Positions 27,134 to 36,799 of a stretch of DNA of 64,000 bases are shown here, in pieces (position 1 is the stretch's first letter; the number at the start of each line of letters is the position of its first letter). Source of the stretch: VRUE01 sp963725085 (lineage in GTDB: Bacteria; Actinomycetota; Thermoleophilia; Solirubrobacterales; 70-9); assembly GCA_963725085.1 (NCBI GenBank), contig CAVRXM010000002.1, positions 1 to 64,000 on the forward strand. The letters are read 5' to 3'. The position numbers and the translations under genes were made by a program. Under the pieces are notes generated by a model. It saw only the letters and a list, made by a program, of their open reading frames with translations. It made no database searches and was not told where the DNA came from.

Positions 27134-27973
27134 CTAATTGGTCGGTAGCTGAGTCAGCGACAAGTGGTCCCGCCAGCCTGTGTCAATCAGGCCGAGAATC
27201 GGGTCGAAGCCACCAACGTCGACCTCTGCCGCGCTCAGTTCGTATTCCCGTTCGCCGCTTGGCGTGACGGTGGAACGGTGACTCGTACGCTCCTCAAGCT
27301 CAGCAAGCATCTCCGCGCCGCGCCCATCGTGGACCTGGAAGACGACGTTGGCTGCCATTTGCCGGGGAAGTTTGGGAAGCGGCTCGGGGGCATCCGACGG
27401 CGATATGCGAGGGGGGACCGATGTGCCCAAAACCCAATCGAGGCCAGCCGGCGGAATCGGGGCGGGTGATGTGGAGGAGCTGGACTCTTCCATCACCAGG
27501 CCTCCGCCCTCGGTCCAGCGGTCAGCATCCGACTGGGTTTGTCGTTCGGGTTCGACTCGTTGTTCGTGTCGGTCCGCACAGCGATTGCCGCATTGCCAGC
27601 ACGCGCCATCCTGGCTGCCCAGCGGCGCCTCACAGGCCACACACAATCGGGGAGTGTGTCGGTTGCGCAAGCTCAGGCCGCCGGTCGCGACAGGGGAGGT
27701 GGTCATTCGGTCATTCGGATCCTCCGATCGTGGCAAGGTGTTCGGGATGTCCGGGATTGCTGTGGTGGGCGGAATCGGCGATGCATCGGGAAGCGTCGAT
27801 GCCGGGGGAATTGGAGCTGTGAGGGGCCCCGGAGATTCGGCGTGCTTGGCCAAGCCCGCGCGGCGTCCCGCGTTTGCGCTTGGCTTGCCTCCGAGCAGGA
27901 CGCAGAGTTGGTCTGCAAGCTCCGGCGTCGCATCCGCCGAGCGGTCGCCGGTCTCGGCTGGCTCCTTGAACAT
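27134..27973 (-). CDS. Zinc-ribbon hypothetical protein, divergent from wHTH regulator
   Basis: 279 aa. A Pro-rich linker precedes a single zinc ribbon CVACEAPLGSQDGACWQCG (two CxxC pairs). A mid-region acidic/Ser segment follows, and a C-terminal block VVFQVHDGRGAEMLAELE and EYELSAAEVDVGGFDPIL. No catalytic motif is recognised. The divergent wHTH gene starts 148 bp away, so they may share regulation. Function unknown; the coding call is supported by frame length and the ribbon. Confidence 0.55.
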   Translation of the reverse strand: MFKEPAETGDRSADATPELADQLCVLLGGKPSANAGRRAGLAKHAESPGPLTAPIPPASTLPDASPIPPTTAIPDIPNTLPRSEDPNDRMTTSPVATGGLSLRNRHTPRLCVACEAPLGSQDGACWQCGNRCADRHEQRVEPERQTQSDADRWTEGGGLVMEESSSSTSPAPIPPAGLDWVLGTSVPPRISPSDAPEPLPKLPRQMAANVVFQVHDGRGAEMLAELEERTSHRSTVTPSGEREYELSAAEVDVGGFDPILGLIDTGWRDHLSLTQLPTN

Positions 27974-28116
27974 GATGGCCTCCGATTGGGCCCTTCTCCT
28001 CTGACTCGACCAAGCCGAGCCTCCACCGCAGAGTCCTTCCGGTAGAGGCCCCTGTCGCTTGGAACCATCGTTCCATGTGCTCCAGGGGCGGGGTTAGTAG
28101 GTAAAGTGTATCATTA

Positions 28117-28126
28117 ATTCATGAAT
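28117..28126 (+). promoter_or_regulatory. ATTCATGAAT palindrome over the wHTH start codon
   Basis: A perfect 10-bp palindrome centred on the start codon at 28121, inside a locally AT-rich stretch (28085-28145) that is exceptional in this window. It could be an autoregulatory operator of the encoded wHTH protein. Inference only. Confidence 0.4.
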
Positions 28127-28474
28127 AATAATTCTAGAAATAATGGACAGTTGGAGGAGATCGACCGGATGCCTGGCGGGGCAGTTCCCAGTTGGGACTT
28201 CCTCACCAACCACGCCCACGTTCTGCTCTGCATCTCTCAGGATTCCGGGATCCGATTGCGTGACATTGCCGCTGCGGTTGGAGTCACCGAGCGGACCGCC
28301 CACAAGGTTCTCTCCGAGCTGGTCGAGGAGGGCTACGTGCTGCGCGAGCGACATGGCCGCCGCAACCGCTACAAGGTGAAGCCCGAGCTGCCCCTTCGCC
28401 ACCCGCTTGTCCGCGAGCGTGAGGTCGGTGAGCTCTTGCACGCCCTCGAGAGGCCGGAGCGAGCCGAGCGATGA
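28121..28474 (+). CDS. Winged-helix transcriptional regulator
   Basis: 117 aa. The family block SWDFLTNHAHVLLCIS is followed by a winged HTH: LRDIAAAVGVTERTAHKVLS (helices 2-3) and EEGYVLRERHGRRNRYKVK (wing). This is a frequent actinobacterial MarR/IclR-like single-domain regulator without a ligand domain. The promoter region is AT-rich. Targets unknown; the divergent zinc-ribbon gene and itself are the nearest candidates. Confidence 0.8.
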   Translation: MNNNSRNNGQLEEIDRMPGGAVPSWDFLTNHAHVLLCISQDSGIRLRDIAAAVGVTERTAHKVLSELVEEGYVLRERHGRRNRYKVKPELPLRHPLVREREVGELLHALERPERAER

Positions 28475-28511
28475 CCGCGGGAGCCGGCGCCAGGGCGGGT
28501 CGGCCCGAGGG

Positions 28512-30506
28512 TCAAGACAACCCGGCCCCCTTCAGACCGCGCTCGATCGCGGGGGCGAGGGTGCGGGCGAAGGTCGCGCTGAGGTGGCTCTTGTCTCGGT
28601 AGACGAGAGCGTCGCCGATCACCGCGCGGCAGAGGTTGTGAGGGCAGATCTCGCGGTTGATGTCGATCAGATGGGCGCCGGGTGCGGCCCTTGCGGCCCG
28701 AACGTCGAATTCCTTGTTCCTGTCGTGTATGCGCGGAAAGGCGCAGGATTCGAGGTGCTGGAGGTCTTCGGAGACACAACCGGGGACGTCGCTGGCTGCG
28801 GCGGGGGTGTCCTGGATTACCACCGTCCGCAGGCCGGCGCGGTGGATCCGCGTCAGGGTCGCGAGATAGCCCGCTTCCATCGCGGCGGCGGCCGAGCCCC
28901 CACTCAGTTCTTCGCCCTTCTTGCCGTAGGGAACGTAGGCGGTGTCGCCGCTCATAACCACGACGGCGGACCCCCCACCCATTTCGATCCGCCGCAGCGA
29001 CTCCTGCCGCCAGGCCTCGCATTGCGGGTACTCGCGGTCGGCGATCATGCTGCGGATTGGTACCTCGCCCGGGGTGCATTCGGCCTTGGTCAGTGTGATC
29101 AGGCGCCAGTGGCGCGTTTCCGCCAGCTCTTCCAGCGCCGGGAAGTACTGCATGGCGTGGGAGTCACCAAAGAGAATCAGCGTGCGCTTGCCATCAGGGT
29201 CGCCGTAGAGGCACTTATTCGAGTTGGTGCCGCTGATCCCCACCAGGCAGCCGTCGTAGTAGGCGCGGGAGCGGTCGGCCTGCGCCCTCAGCGGGTTTGG
29301 GCGAACCGCGTCGGCGTGCTGCTGGGGGTGGGGCTGTTCGGGCAGCGCGGCGGCGCCTTTGACCTCGGCGAGCGGCGCCGTGTGGAGGGTCGGTTGCAGA
29401 TCGGTCAGGCCGATGCCCGCACAGACGCCGATCGCCATGCAGCCGAGGCCGATGGCCAGCGCACGATTTGGCCTGCGTGCCAGCGCTCTGGAAAGACGGA
29501 GGGGATCCTCGATCAGGTGGTGGGTGGCGGCGGTCGGAATCCAGGAGACGGCGACGACCGCGAGGCCGGCAGCGACCGAGAGCGGCCCCCAGATGACAGC
29601 CGCGAAGATGAGGGCGGGCCAGTGCCAGAGGTACCACGAGTAGGAGATTCGCCCGACGTAGCGGACCGGCGAAAGCGAGAGCAGCCAGGCGGGGGCTCCC
29701 TTCGCCTGGGCGAAGACCGAGGATCCGGCGAGGATCAGGCAGGCGGTGCCGAGGGTGGGCAGGAGAGCAGCGGTACCCGGGAAAGGGGTGCTCGCATCGA
29801 AGGCGACCGCCGAGTAGACGATTGCCCCGAGACCGGCCCAACCGATTCCGGCCGCCGCGATGCGGGGGATGCGCACCGCGCCCAGCAGCGCAAGCGCCGC
29901 CCCAAGCGCCAGCTCCCAGGCGCGGCCGAAGGTCGAGAAGTAGGCGGCGGCGGGCTGCTCGTCGGTGAGGTGGATGCCGAGCGCGAGCGAGCTCACCAGG
30001 ACGAAGGCCAGCGTCCCCCAGATTGCGGGGCGGATGGAGCCGCCGCGACGACGCCAGAGCCAGGTGGCCGCCAACAGCAGGGTCGGCCAGACGACGTAGA
30101 ACTGCTCCTCGATCGCCAGCGACCACAGATGCAGGACGGGGCTCGGTTCGGCTTCCTGGGCAAAGTAGTCGACCGACTGGGAGGCGAAATGCCAGTTGGC
30201 CGTGTAGAGAGCCGAGCTGACGATGTCGGCCGAGACTTCGACCGCGCGCACGGGGGATAGGAGCAGGAGCGAGAGGGCGCCGACGACGGCGAGGAGGACG
30301 GCAGTCAGAGGCAGCAGCCGCTTGGCGCGGCGGGCGTAGAAGCGGCGCAGCGAGATTCCGCCGGTCCGGTCGAGCTCGCCCAGCAGCAGCCGGGTGATGA
30401 GAAAGCCCGAGATGACGAAAAAGACGTCGACGCCGACGTAGCCCCCGGCGAGGAAGGGCAGGCCCGCGTGGCAGAGGAGGACGGCGCCGATCGCGACGGC
30501 GCGCAT
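28512..30506 (-). CDS. OafA/YrhL-type acyltransferase with SGNH domain
   Basis: 664 aa from ATG 30506. The N-terminal acyltransferase-3 domain has GGYVGVDVFFVISGFLITRL, the catalytic-type FYARRAKRLLPL and WSLAIEEQFYVVWP, with ~10 TM helices. From about residue 420 a periplasmic-type SGNH domain follows: LILFGDSHAMQYFPAL (nucleophile Ser) and YRDKSHLSATFA (His). Such proteins O-acylate extracellular polysaccharides. The frame reads SSFRPDIEG just upstream of the ATG, residues conserved in relatives, but no canonical start lies there (in-frame GTC at 30537-30539), so the start is uncertain. Confidence 0.85.
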   Translation of the reverse strand: MRAVAIGAVLLCHAGLPFLAGGYVGVDVFFVISGFLITRLLLGELDRTGGISLRRFYARRAKRLLPLTAVLLAVVGALSLLLLSPVRAVEVSADIVSSALYTANWHFASQSVDYFAQEAEPSPVLHLWSLAIEEQFYVVWPTLLLAATWLWRRRGGSIRPAIWGTLAFVLVSSLALGIHLTDEQPAAAYFSTFGRAWELALGAALALLGAVRIPRIAAAGIGWAGLGAIVYSAVAFDASTPFPGTAALLPTLGTACLILAGSSVFAQAKGAPAWLLSLSPVRYVGRISYSWYLWHWPALIFAAVIWGPLSVAAGLAVVAVSWIPTAATHHLIEDPLRLSRALARRPNRALAIGLGCMAIGVCAGIGLTDLQPTLHTAPLAEVKGAAALPEQPHPQQHADAVRPNPLRAQADRSRAYYDGCLVGISGTNSNKCLYGDPDGKRTLILFGDSHAMQYFPALEELAETRHWRLITLTKAECTPGEVPIRSMIADREYPQCEAWRQESLRRIEMGGGSAVVVMSGDTAYVPYGKKGEELSGGSAAAAMEAGYLATLTRIHRAGLRTVVIQDTPAAASDVPGCVSEDLQHLESCAFPRIHDRNKEFDVRAARAAPGAHLIDINREICPHNLCRAVIGDALVYRDKSHLSATFARTLAPAIERGLKGAGLS

Positions 30507-31250
30507 TCCCTCGATGTCGGGACGGAAGCTGCTCTTGACAGGGATAGAAGGCCCCCCTCAGTGATGGTGGGCGGATGCGACGGCGGGCGAGCCAATCAAA
30601 GCCGCGACTCAGCAACTCGGGCCTCGTGCGCTCGGTGTGGTGCCCACCTTGGACTACCCACAGGTACACGCACTTGAACTTCAAAGAGAGTACGCCCAGT
30701 TTGTCGCTACCGGCACCAACCCGTCGCCCCGACCCTGCATGATCAGCAGCGGGCGCCTGGCCGGCGGCGCAACGGTGAGAGCCTGCGCCTCGCCCGGAAA
30801 GCGGTCCACCTGCTCGTTCGGAAGTAGTCCGGGACCGAAGGCGCTCAGAGGCCATTCCCAGGTTATGAAGTCTGACACCGGCGCCTTCGCGTCGCCCAAC
30901 GGATAGCGAAGTTGGTGAGGACGGACCCGCCTGCGGGGCCCGCCCACTGCGAGCGTCTCGAACGTCCGGTCTTCGTAGAGGAGGAGCCGCCGCGGATCAG
31001 GATTAGCTGTGGCGCGATCGACCCCGCCGCGCCAACGCCCGGGCTCGACTTCGCCGCGCCCGCCGGGGAGGCGACCCCAGGGCGAGGATGAACGCTGGCA
31101 AGGCTCGAAGAGCCGTGCTCTACATGGATCCGGTCAGTCCTTCAACTGAGCGCCAGCTCCGGCTTCACTCCGTGGACGAATCTTCTCGACGATCAGCGGG
31201 TGGCAGCGAGGGATGAATCGGGCCCCGGATCGCACCCGAGACCGGCGCGT
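30507..31250. other. Intergenic stretch with possible minus-strand gene fragment
   Basis: No intact gene. A minus-strand frame at 30681-30947 reads DFITWEWPLSAFGPGLL ... RPLLIMQGRGDGLVP and could be the tail of a hydrolase, but I do not recognise the family. Repeat copy 6 (partial) follows at 31251. Confidence 0.35.
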
Positions 31251-31347
31251 GGTACCGCTTTGGTACCGGACGCATCGTCCGATCTGTCCCATGCGTCCCG
31301 AGCCGGGGACGCATGGGACGCATGGGGCGGGTCGGGACGCATATGGG
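31251..31347 (+). repeat. tRNA-Pro-derived repeat, copy 6 (left module only)
   Basis: Nearly identical to the left module of copy 5, ending at GGGACGCATATGG. The tRNA-like half is missing. It lies 48 bp beyond the 3' end of the metzincin gene. Confidence 0.85.
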
Positions 31348-31394
31348 TAGGCCCTCTCGGCCGGCCGACCCCGACCCCGACCGCATCGCGCCCT

Positions 31395-34300
31395 TCAGTG
31401 GCCGCCCCCGCGCGCGAATGCCAATTTCGCCTCGCTCTTCAAATGGCCAGCAAGGAGGTGCAGGACGATCGTCGTCGCGCCGCGTTTGACCGGGATGCGC
31501 AGTATGCGCTGGTGGTGGTCGACGGCGGTTCGCAGCCCGCCGACGCGGAGCGTCGACGGCACCGACGCGGCGACCCGGATCCGCACCCGGCGGGCGGAGC
31601 GCGGCAGTTCTCTGGGCCCGCTGAGCACGAGGAACAGCGGCTGCACGGGCAGGACGCGGATTCGAACCGAATCAGATTTCACCCGGCCCGATTTGTCGCG
31701 ACCGACCAGGCGCAGGACGCGGTGACCGGGGCGGAGCCCGGTGACACTCAACCGCGCGCCGGCGCCCAGCGGCCGGCGCCCGTCGAACCAATGCAGCGAG
31801 CGCCCCCGCAACGGTGACTGTCCGTCGTCCCAGGCTTCCCCCAACAGGTCGAGGGTGGCGTCGGCGGAGAGGCGCTCGCGGGGGGCGGGGCTGGCGATCC
31901 GCACCGCCGGCGGTCCGCCGATCGCAGTGAACTTTTTCGAGATCACGATGGTCTTGTTGAACCCGTCCTCGACCTGAAGGCGCACGCGCGCCCTCCTCGA
32001 GTTAGAGAGGAGGTTGCTCGGCAGGACGGCATGCCCCTGGTCCGGGCCGGCGAAGATCGGCTTCCAAGTGCTGCCCCCGTCGCGCGAGTAGTCGAGGTAT
32101 GCGACGAGCGGGTCGTGGTCGCGGTCGGAGGCCCGCCAGCGGATCTTCACCTTGCCGTGGGCGCCGACGGTCCGGCCGGGCCGGGGGGCGAGGAGCCGCA
32201 CCTTCGGCGCGTGCCGACTACGGGCCCGAGACGCGATTGGCGTGCCGTCCCGCACGATTTCGACCCTTGCGGCGCGAGTGTCTGTCGTCTGGCCGGTGAG
32301 GAGGGTCACCTCGCCCACTTCGAGGACGTGACTGGGGGCGGCCACCATCGCGGTATCGGACAGCGCGACGCCGGCGGCATTTCGCGCCACGAGACGGTAG
32401 CGGGTGCCGGGCTGAGCTTGCAAGGGTGTCGTCTTGGTCGGCTCGACGCCGAGCACCTGCGCGGTGCTGCCCTCGTCGGAAGCCGTCACCCGAAGGACCC
32501 ACTTCGATCCTGCTTTGCGCGCCCTGAGATTCGAGGGTATGGCCCTCGGGCCGGCGTCGCCGGGGCAAACCTGCTCCAGCCCGGTCAGCGGGCTGGCCGG
32601 CTCGCAGTCGGAGCGCAGTGCGTGCAGGGTCTCTTCCCAGCCCTTGACCGAGATCCAGGAGTTGAAGTCGGGCCGCTTGTCGGCCCCGAGCCTCCCCGGC
32701 GAAGCGCAGTAGGACATGAAGTCGTACCAGTGGCCGGCCTGTGCCCCGGGCTTGGGTGTGAATTTGGCCGGCTCGGGGGGTGGGTCGGCGATGATCCTGT
32801 AGGGGCCGGCGCTGCCCCCCGAGCCAGGTCGAGGGTCGATGCCGATGCCCTGGAGATAGCCGAGTTCGTCGGGGGGCCACGGCTCAGCGACCTGGTCTTC
32901 CTGCCCGCCGCCGCACTGCGGGCTGGCGTGGACGCGGCCGAGCCCGTGATAGAGCTCGTGCGCAACCGAGGTCAGTGGGCGGTTGAAGTTCGTGACGGAC
33001 GTGGGGGCGTCGTTGGGGCAGTTGGGGTCGAATGTCTCGCTGAAGATGTTCCCGCAGCTCGGCCGACTGAGGCCGTACGCGGTGCCGGCGCTGACACCGA
33101 CGACGACGCTGCCGCAGCCGTAGCCGCAGCCGCCATCGTTGACGTAATCCACGAGCCGATCGAGAACGGCCGTGTTGGTGTCCTTTGCGTCCCGCCTCTT
33201 TGCTGCAAGATCGGCCTGCAGATCGGAAATGTCCACGTAGCCCTCGTAGTAGCTGTCGTGGCCGAGGTACTTCCAACGCGGCGGGTCGCCGGGAATGTAT
33301 TCGGTGAAGCCCTGGGTGAGCGGCAGCCGTGCTTCGCCCTCCCTCGTCGGTGTGATCGCGCGGATGCGGTCGAAGACTGAGAGCGGGCCCGGCAGCGTCC
33401 CGCCCTTGACTTCGAGCGCGACGGGGTGGATCGAGAAGCCCGTGGTCGGCACGAACGGGATCCCACTCAACTCCATCGTGGCGCTATCGGGCCCGCCGCT
33501 CGTCGCACAGTTTGCCGCGGGCGGGGGCTTCGGGCCGAGAAAGCCGCCGCCGGCTTCGAAGACCTGCGCCTTGAGGCGCAGCGAGCCGGTCTGCGTCCAC
33601 TCCGGCGGAAGCGTGAACGTGTAGGCCCCGCTCGGGTTGACCCGTTCGCCGGCGAATGAGACCAGCGGGAACCCGAACGGCAGGGTTCGAAACCCCCCTT
33701 CGGCCGCGAGCGGCCCTCCTTTGGCCGGCGTGGTGCCATGGCAGCCGTAGAGCAGGGCAGCGACATCGGGCACGTTGGGGTGCCCTGGTTCGGGGATGGC
33801 GTTGGCATAGACGCGCACGATCGTCCGATGGCCGGCGGCCAGCTTCACGCCCTGGTAGACGGCGGGAATCGTCGGGTCGATTGGATCGCGTGGCGCGAGG
33901 TCTTCGACCTGGATTCCCTGCGTGACGTCGATCCCGTTGACGCTGAGTCTCGCGCCCGAAGCGACCTCAACGATCACCTCCTGATGGGCGACCTGCCCGG
34001 CTTTGTCGCGGACCCAGGCGCTGATGAAGTTGGGGCCGCTCGTCAAGCCGGAGAGGGTGGCGTTGAAGGAGCCGTCAGCGTGGACGGCGGACGCCTGATT
34101 ACAGGGTGAGGGAATTCCAGGGCGATGGGCTGGCCCGGCGATGCAGAAGGCCGCCACACCTCCGGGGGCGTGGATCGTGCCCGTCACGGGCAGCGGGGCG
34201 GGCGGAGTCGGAAAGCTCTGCCCGGCGACAGGGGAGGCGATCGTCACGGTCGGCGGTTCGGGCAGCGGCGGGGGCGGCCCACTGAGGGCATCGAAGCTGA

Positions 34301-34838
34301 GGTCGTCGATCGCGAGGTGGGCGACCGAAGCCGGGCCTTCGACCTGGAAGCTCGCGATGTCGGCCGTCGGCCGGGTGATCTGGAGCGCCGCGCCGAACCC
34401 GCCCCCGGAGCTGACGCTCGCGTTTTCCGTCTGCTCGAGCAGCGATTCGCTCGCGTCGAAGACCGAAAGGTGCAGTTCCTTCGTCTCCGCCACCGAGGCG
34501 AAGTCGCCGACGAAGACCTTCAGGTGCGTACGGGGGCTTCCAACCGGAAAGTGGCCGACCAGGGTCGGGAATGGGGCGCAGATCTCAGCTGAGCAGCCGC
34601 TGAAGTCCAGAACCCTGTCGCCGGAGTGAGCGACGCCGACGCCGACCGAGCGGATCTCGGGGAACTCAGAGCTGCCGAGCGAGAGGTCGACGCCCTGCTC
34701 GTGGTACTGGGACGAGACAGAGGTGCTGTCGCCGAGATCGTCGAAACCGATAACGGTGTCGGCGGCGTTCGCCGTAGCCGCCGGCACGCTCATCAGGAAC
34801 GCCAGGGCCGCAACGACTCCCCAGCGGGGGGTCAGCAT
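31395..34838 (-). CDS. Large secreted metzincin-type metalloprotease
   Basis: 1147 aa from ATG 34838; a longer frame upstream crosses repeat copy 7 and is spurious. Signal peptide ALAFLMSVPAATANA. Domains in order: beta-sandwich (GFDDLGDSTSV ...), an Ig/CBM-like part after a Pro-rich linker, then the catalytic region with HELYHGLGRVH (about 627-637), the full metzincin zinc motif HExxHxxGxxH, and a plausible Met-turn WYDFMSYCAS near 703. C-terminal Ig-like modules (VRLLAPRPGRTVGAHGKVKI ..., VRIASPAPRERLSADATLDL) follow. Exported protease, perhaps for protein foraging or surface maturation. The combination with the long Ig tail is notable. Confidence 0.8.
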   Translation of the reverse strand: MLTPRWGVVAALAFLMSVPAATANAADTVIGFDDLGDSTSVSSQYHEQGVDLSLGSSEFPEIRSVGVGVAHSGDRVLDFSGCSAEICAPFPTLVGHFPVGSPRTHLKVFVGDFASVAETKELHLSVFDASESLLEQTENASVSSGGGFGAALQITRPTADIASFQVEGPASVAHLAIDDLSFDALSGPPPPLPEPPTVTIASPVAGQSFPTPPAPLPVTGTIHAPGGVAAFCIAGPAHRPGIPSPCNQASAVHADGSFNATLSGLTSGPNFISAWVRDKAGQVAHQEVIVEVASGARLSVNGIDVTQGIQVEDLAPRDPIDPTIPAVYQGVKLAAGHRTIVRVYANAIPEPGHPNVPDVAALLYGCHGTTPAKGGPLAAEGGFRTLPFGFPLVSFAGERVNPSGAYTFTLPPEWTQTGSLRLKAQVFEAGGGFLGPKPPPAANCATSGGPDSATMELSGIPFVPTTGFSIHPVALEVKGGTLPGPLSVFDRIRAITPTREGEARLPLTQGFTEYIPGDPPRWKYLGHDSYYEGYVDISDLQADLAAKRRDAKDTNTAVLDRLVDYVNDGGCGYGCGSVVVGVSAGTAYGLSRPSCGNIFSETFDPNCPNDAPTSVTNFNRPLTSVAHELYHGLGRVHASPQCGGGQEDQVAEPWPPDELGYLQGIGIDPRPGSGGSAGPYRIIADPPPEPAKFTPKPGAQAGHWYDFMSYCASPGRLGADKRPDFNSWISVKGWEETLHALRSDCEPASPLTGLEQVCPGDAGPRAIPSNLRARKAGSKWVLRVTASDEGSTAQVLGVEPTKTTPLQAQPGTRYRLVARNAAGVALSDTAMVAAPSHVLEVGEVTLLTGQTTDTRAARVEIVRDGTPIASRARSRHAPKVRLLAPRPGRTVGAHGKVKIRWRASDRDHDPLVAYLDYSRDGGSTWKPIFAGPDQGHAVLPSNLLSNSRRARVRLQVEDGFNKTIVISKKFTAIGGPPAVRIASPAPRERLSADATLDLLGEAWDDGQSPLRGRSLHWFDGRRPLGAGARLSVTGLRPGHRVLRLVGRDKSGRVKSDSVRIRVLPVQPLFLVLSGPRELPRSARRVRIRVAASVPSTLRVGGLRTAVDHHQRILRIPVKRGATTIVLHLLAGHLKSEAKLAFARGGGH

Positions 34839-34981
34839 GTGGGCGAGTGTAACGCGGGGCCTGACATCAGATTGGGTTGCGGACGGACGGACGGGCCCGC
34901 CTCGCCATGCAGGCCTCGAGCTCAGCGACGCGCCGGCAATCGACACCCATCCGCTGCAAGCGGAAGGCGGCTGCAAAGCGT

Positions 34982-35135
34982 GGTACCACTTTGGTACCGG
35001 CTGCATCGTCCGATAGGTCCGATGAGTCCAGTTCGGGGGACAGGAGGGACGCCGGGGACGCATAGGGACGCATCTGACTGACCTGTCCACCGGCTGGGGG
35101 CCGAGCGGTCGCCGGTTCAAATCCGGCCTCCCCGA
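34982..35135 (+). repeat. tRNA-Pro-derived repeat, copy 7 (full)
   Basis: Subfamily with TGCATCGTCCGATAGGTCCGATGAGTCC, shared with copy 10. Right module complete; followed by the best-preserved hairpin tail at 35141-35167. Confidence 0.95.
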
Positions 35136-35140
35136 TAACC

Positions 35141-35167
35141 GGAAGCCCGCTTCGATGCGGGCTTTCG
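35141..35167 (+). terminator. Hairpin after repeat copy 7
   Basis: GAAGCCCGC paired with GCGGGCTTTC around a short loop. The position immediately after a tRNA-like 3' end is where a tRNA gene terminator would be, supporting descent from a tRNA transcription unit. Confidence 0.65.
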
Positions 35168-35255
35168 GATCCTCGCCAGCTCTGATCATCGGCAGAGCAC
35201 CGCGATCTTGCTGTGGCTTTCCCCGGATGGCGGGGGCCTCTGCGCGTCCTAGCCT

Positions 35256-36419
35256 GTGAACGAAATGAAGGCGGGCGCCATTTCCGTTTACAGCCGGAAC
35301 AAGCTGCTGCTTGTCGCGCTCTCCGTCAGCGCCGGCCTTGGCGTCTTCGCGGTCCAGGCGCTCGGCTCGTTCGGCCCCGCCAGGCACTTCCACGCCGGAG
35401 CTTCCCCGGCCGGGATCGCGGTCGGCAAACTCAACCGGGACTCCCACCCTGACCTGGCGGTCGTCTCATCAGGCAATAACGTCGTCGTGCTGCTGGGAAA
35501 CGGCGCCGGCGGCTTCGGCAGGCCGAAGCGCTTCGCCACGGGCAGAATCCCCGACGCGGTCGCGATCGGCGACCTCAACGTCGATGGCAAGCCCGACCTC
35601 GCCGTTGCCAATCACAGCTCGAACAACGTCTCGATACTGCTCGGACACGGCGACGGCACCTTCGGCAAGGCCAGGAACTCCGCCGCCGGCAACGTGCCCA
35701 CCTCGATCGCGATCGGCAAGTTCAACGGCGACAACAGGCCCGACCTCGCGGTCGCCAACGACCTTGGCCACAACGGCAACAGCGTCTCGATACTGCTCGG
35801 ACACGGCGACGGCACCTTCGGCCCGCCGACCAATTACCCCGTCGGCGGCATTTTCCCCACCTCGATCGCGATCGGCAAGTTCAACGGCGACTTGAACCCC
35901 GACCTCGCGGTCGCAGTCCGCACTTCCGACAGCGTCTCGGTACTCCTCGGACACGGCGACGGCACCTTCGGCACGGCCAAGAACTTCGCTGCTGGCGACG
36001 GCGCCACCTCGATCGCCACCGGAAGACTCAACGGAGACTCCCGCCTCGACCTCGCTACCGCGAACTACAACGCCAACAGCGTTGCGGTGTTGCTCGGGAG
36101 GGGTGACGGCACCTTTGGCAAGCCGAAGAGCTTTGCGGTCGGCACCCACCCAACCTCGGTCGCGATCGGCAACCTAAACGGCGACTCCCACCCTGACCTT
36201 GCTGTCGCCAACCAGAACTCGGACACTGTCTCGGTGCTGCCCGGACACGGCAACGGCACCTTCGGCAAGGCGACCGACTATCAGCTCCGCCCGAGGCCCG
36301 CAAATCCCCAGGCGGTCGCGATCGGCAATTTCAACGCCGATTCCAGACCCGACCTGGCCGTCGCCACCGAGGCCTCCAAGGGCGTCTCGATACTGCTCAA
36401 CACGGGCCCGAGCCACTGA
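35256..36419 (+). CDS. Secreted FG-GAP/VCBS repeat protein
   Basis: 387 aa from GTG 35256. An N-terminal hydrophobic segment (LLLVALSVSAGLGVFAVQAL) serves as signal/anchor. Seven repeats of ~47 residues follow, each with DxNxDxxPDLAVAN (calcium-binding-like loop) and VSxLLGHGDGTFG. These are FG-GAP/VCBS beta-propeller blades. They are nearly identical at DNA level, so recent expansion is likely. Function: extracellular adhesion or scaffold, unknown partner. Repeat copy 7 ends 120 bp upstream. Confidence 0.85.
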   Translation: MNEMKAGAISVYSRNKLLLVALSVSAGLGVFAVQALGSFGPARHFHAGASPAGIAVGKLNRDSHPDLAVVSSGNNVVVLLGNGAGGFGRPKRFATGRIPDAVAIGDLNVDGKPDLAVANHSSNNVSILLGHGDGTFGKARNSAAGNVPTSIAIGKFNGDNRPDLAVANDLGHNGNSVSILLGHGDGTFGPPTNYPVGGIFPTSIAIGKFNGDLNPDLAVAVRTSDSVSVLLGHGDGTFGTAKNFAAGDGATSIATGRLNGDSRLDLATANYNANSVAVLLGRGDGTFGKPKSFAVGTHPTSVAIGNLNGDSHPDLAVANQNSDTVSVLPGHGNGTFGKATDYQLRPRPANPQAVAIGNFNADSRPDLAVATEASKGVSILLNTGPSH

Positions 36420-36494
36420 CGCTCTCCTACCCAAAGGTGGCTCCTCCGCTAGCAGACACCTCCCGCTTCATGGCTCAACACGCTGGGGCGTCGC

Positions 36495-36647
36495 GGTACC
36501 AGTTTGGTACCGGACGCATCGTCCGATTTGTCCCATGCGTCCCGAGCCGGGGACGAATGGACGCATGGGACGCGTCGGGACGGATATGGCAGCCGTGTCC
36601 TCCGACTGGGGGCCGAGCGGTCGCCGGTTCAAATCCGGCCTCCCCGA
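36495..36647 (+). repeat. tRNA-Pro-derived repeat, copy 8 (full)
   Basis: Close to copy 9, sharing GGGGACGAATGGACGCATGG. The anticodon stem reads TCCGA/CCGAG. A hairpin ACCCGCTTGGGAAGCGGGTT follows. Confidence 0.95.
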
Positions 36648-36799
36648 TTGACAGACCCGCTTGGGAAGCGGGTTCCTGGCAGAGGAGAGACACGAATCGG
36701 GCCCCGCTATGGCCTTTCCATGTTCAGCAGGAACCGGGGGTGCGACGCGGTCCCGAGCGGGGGCCTTGCGGTCATGTCGATCAGTGTGCGGAAACCTCC

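Noticed and set aside
34839..35447. N-terminal extension of the metzincin frame to 35447
   Set aside because: The extra residues are repeat copy 7; the signal peptide at 34838 is the natural start.
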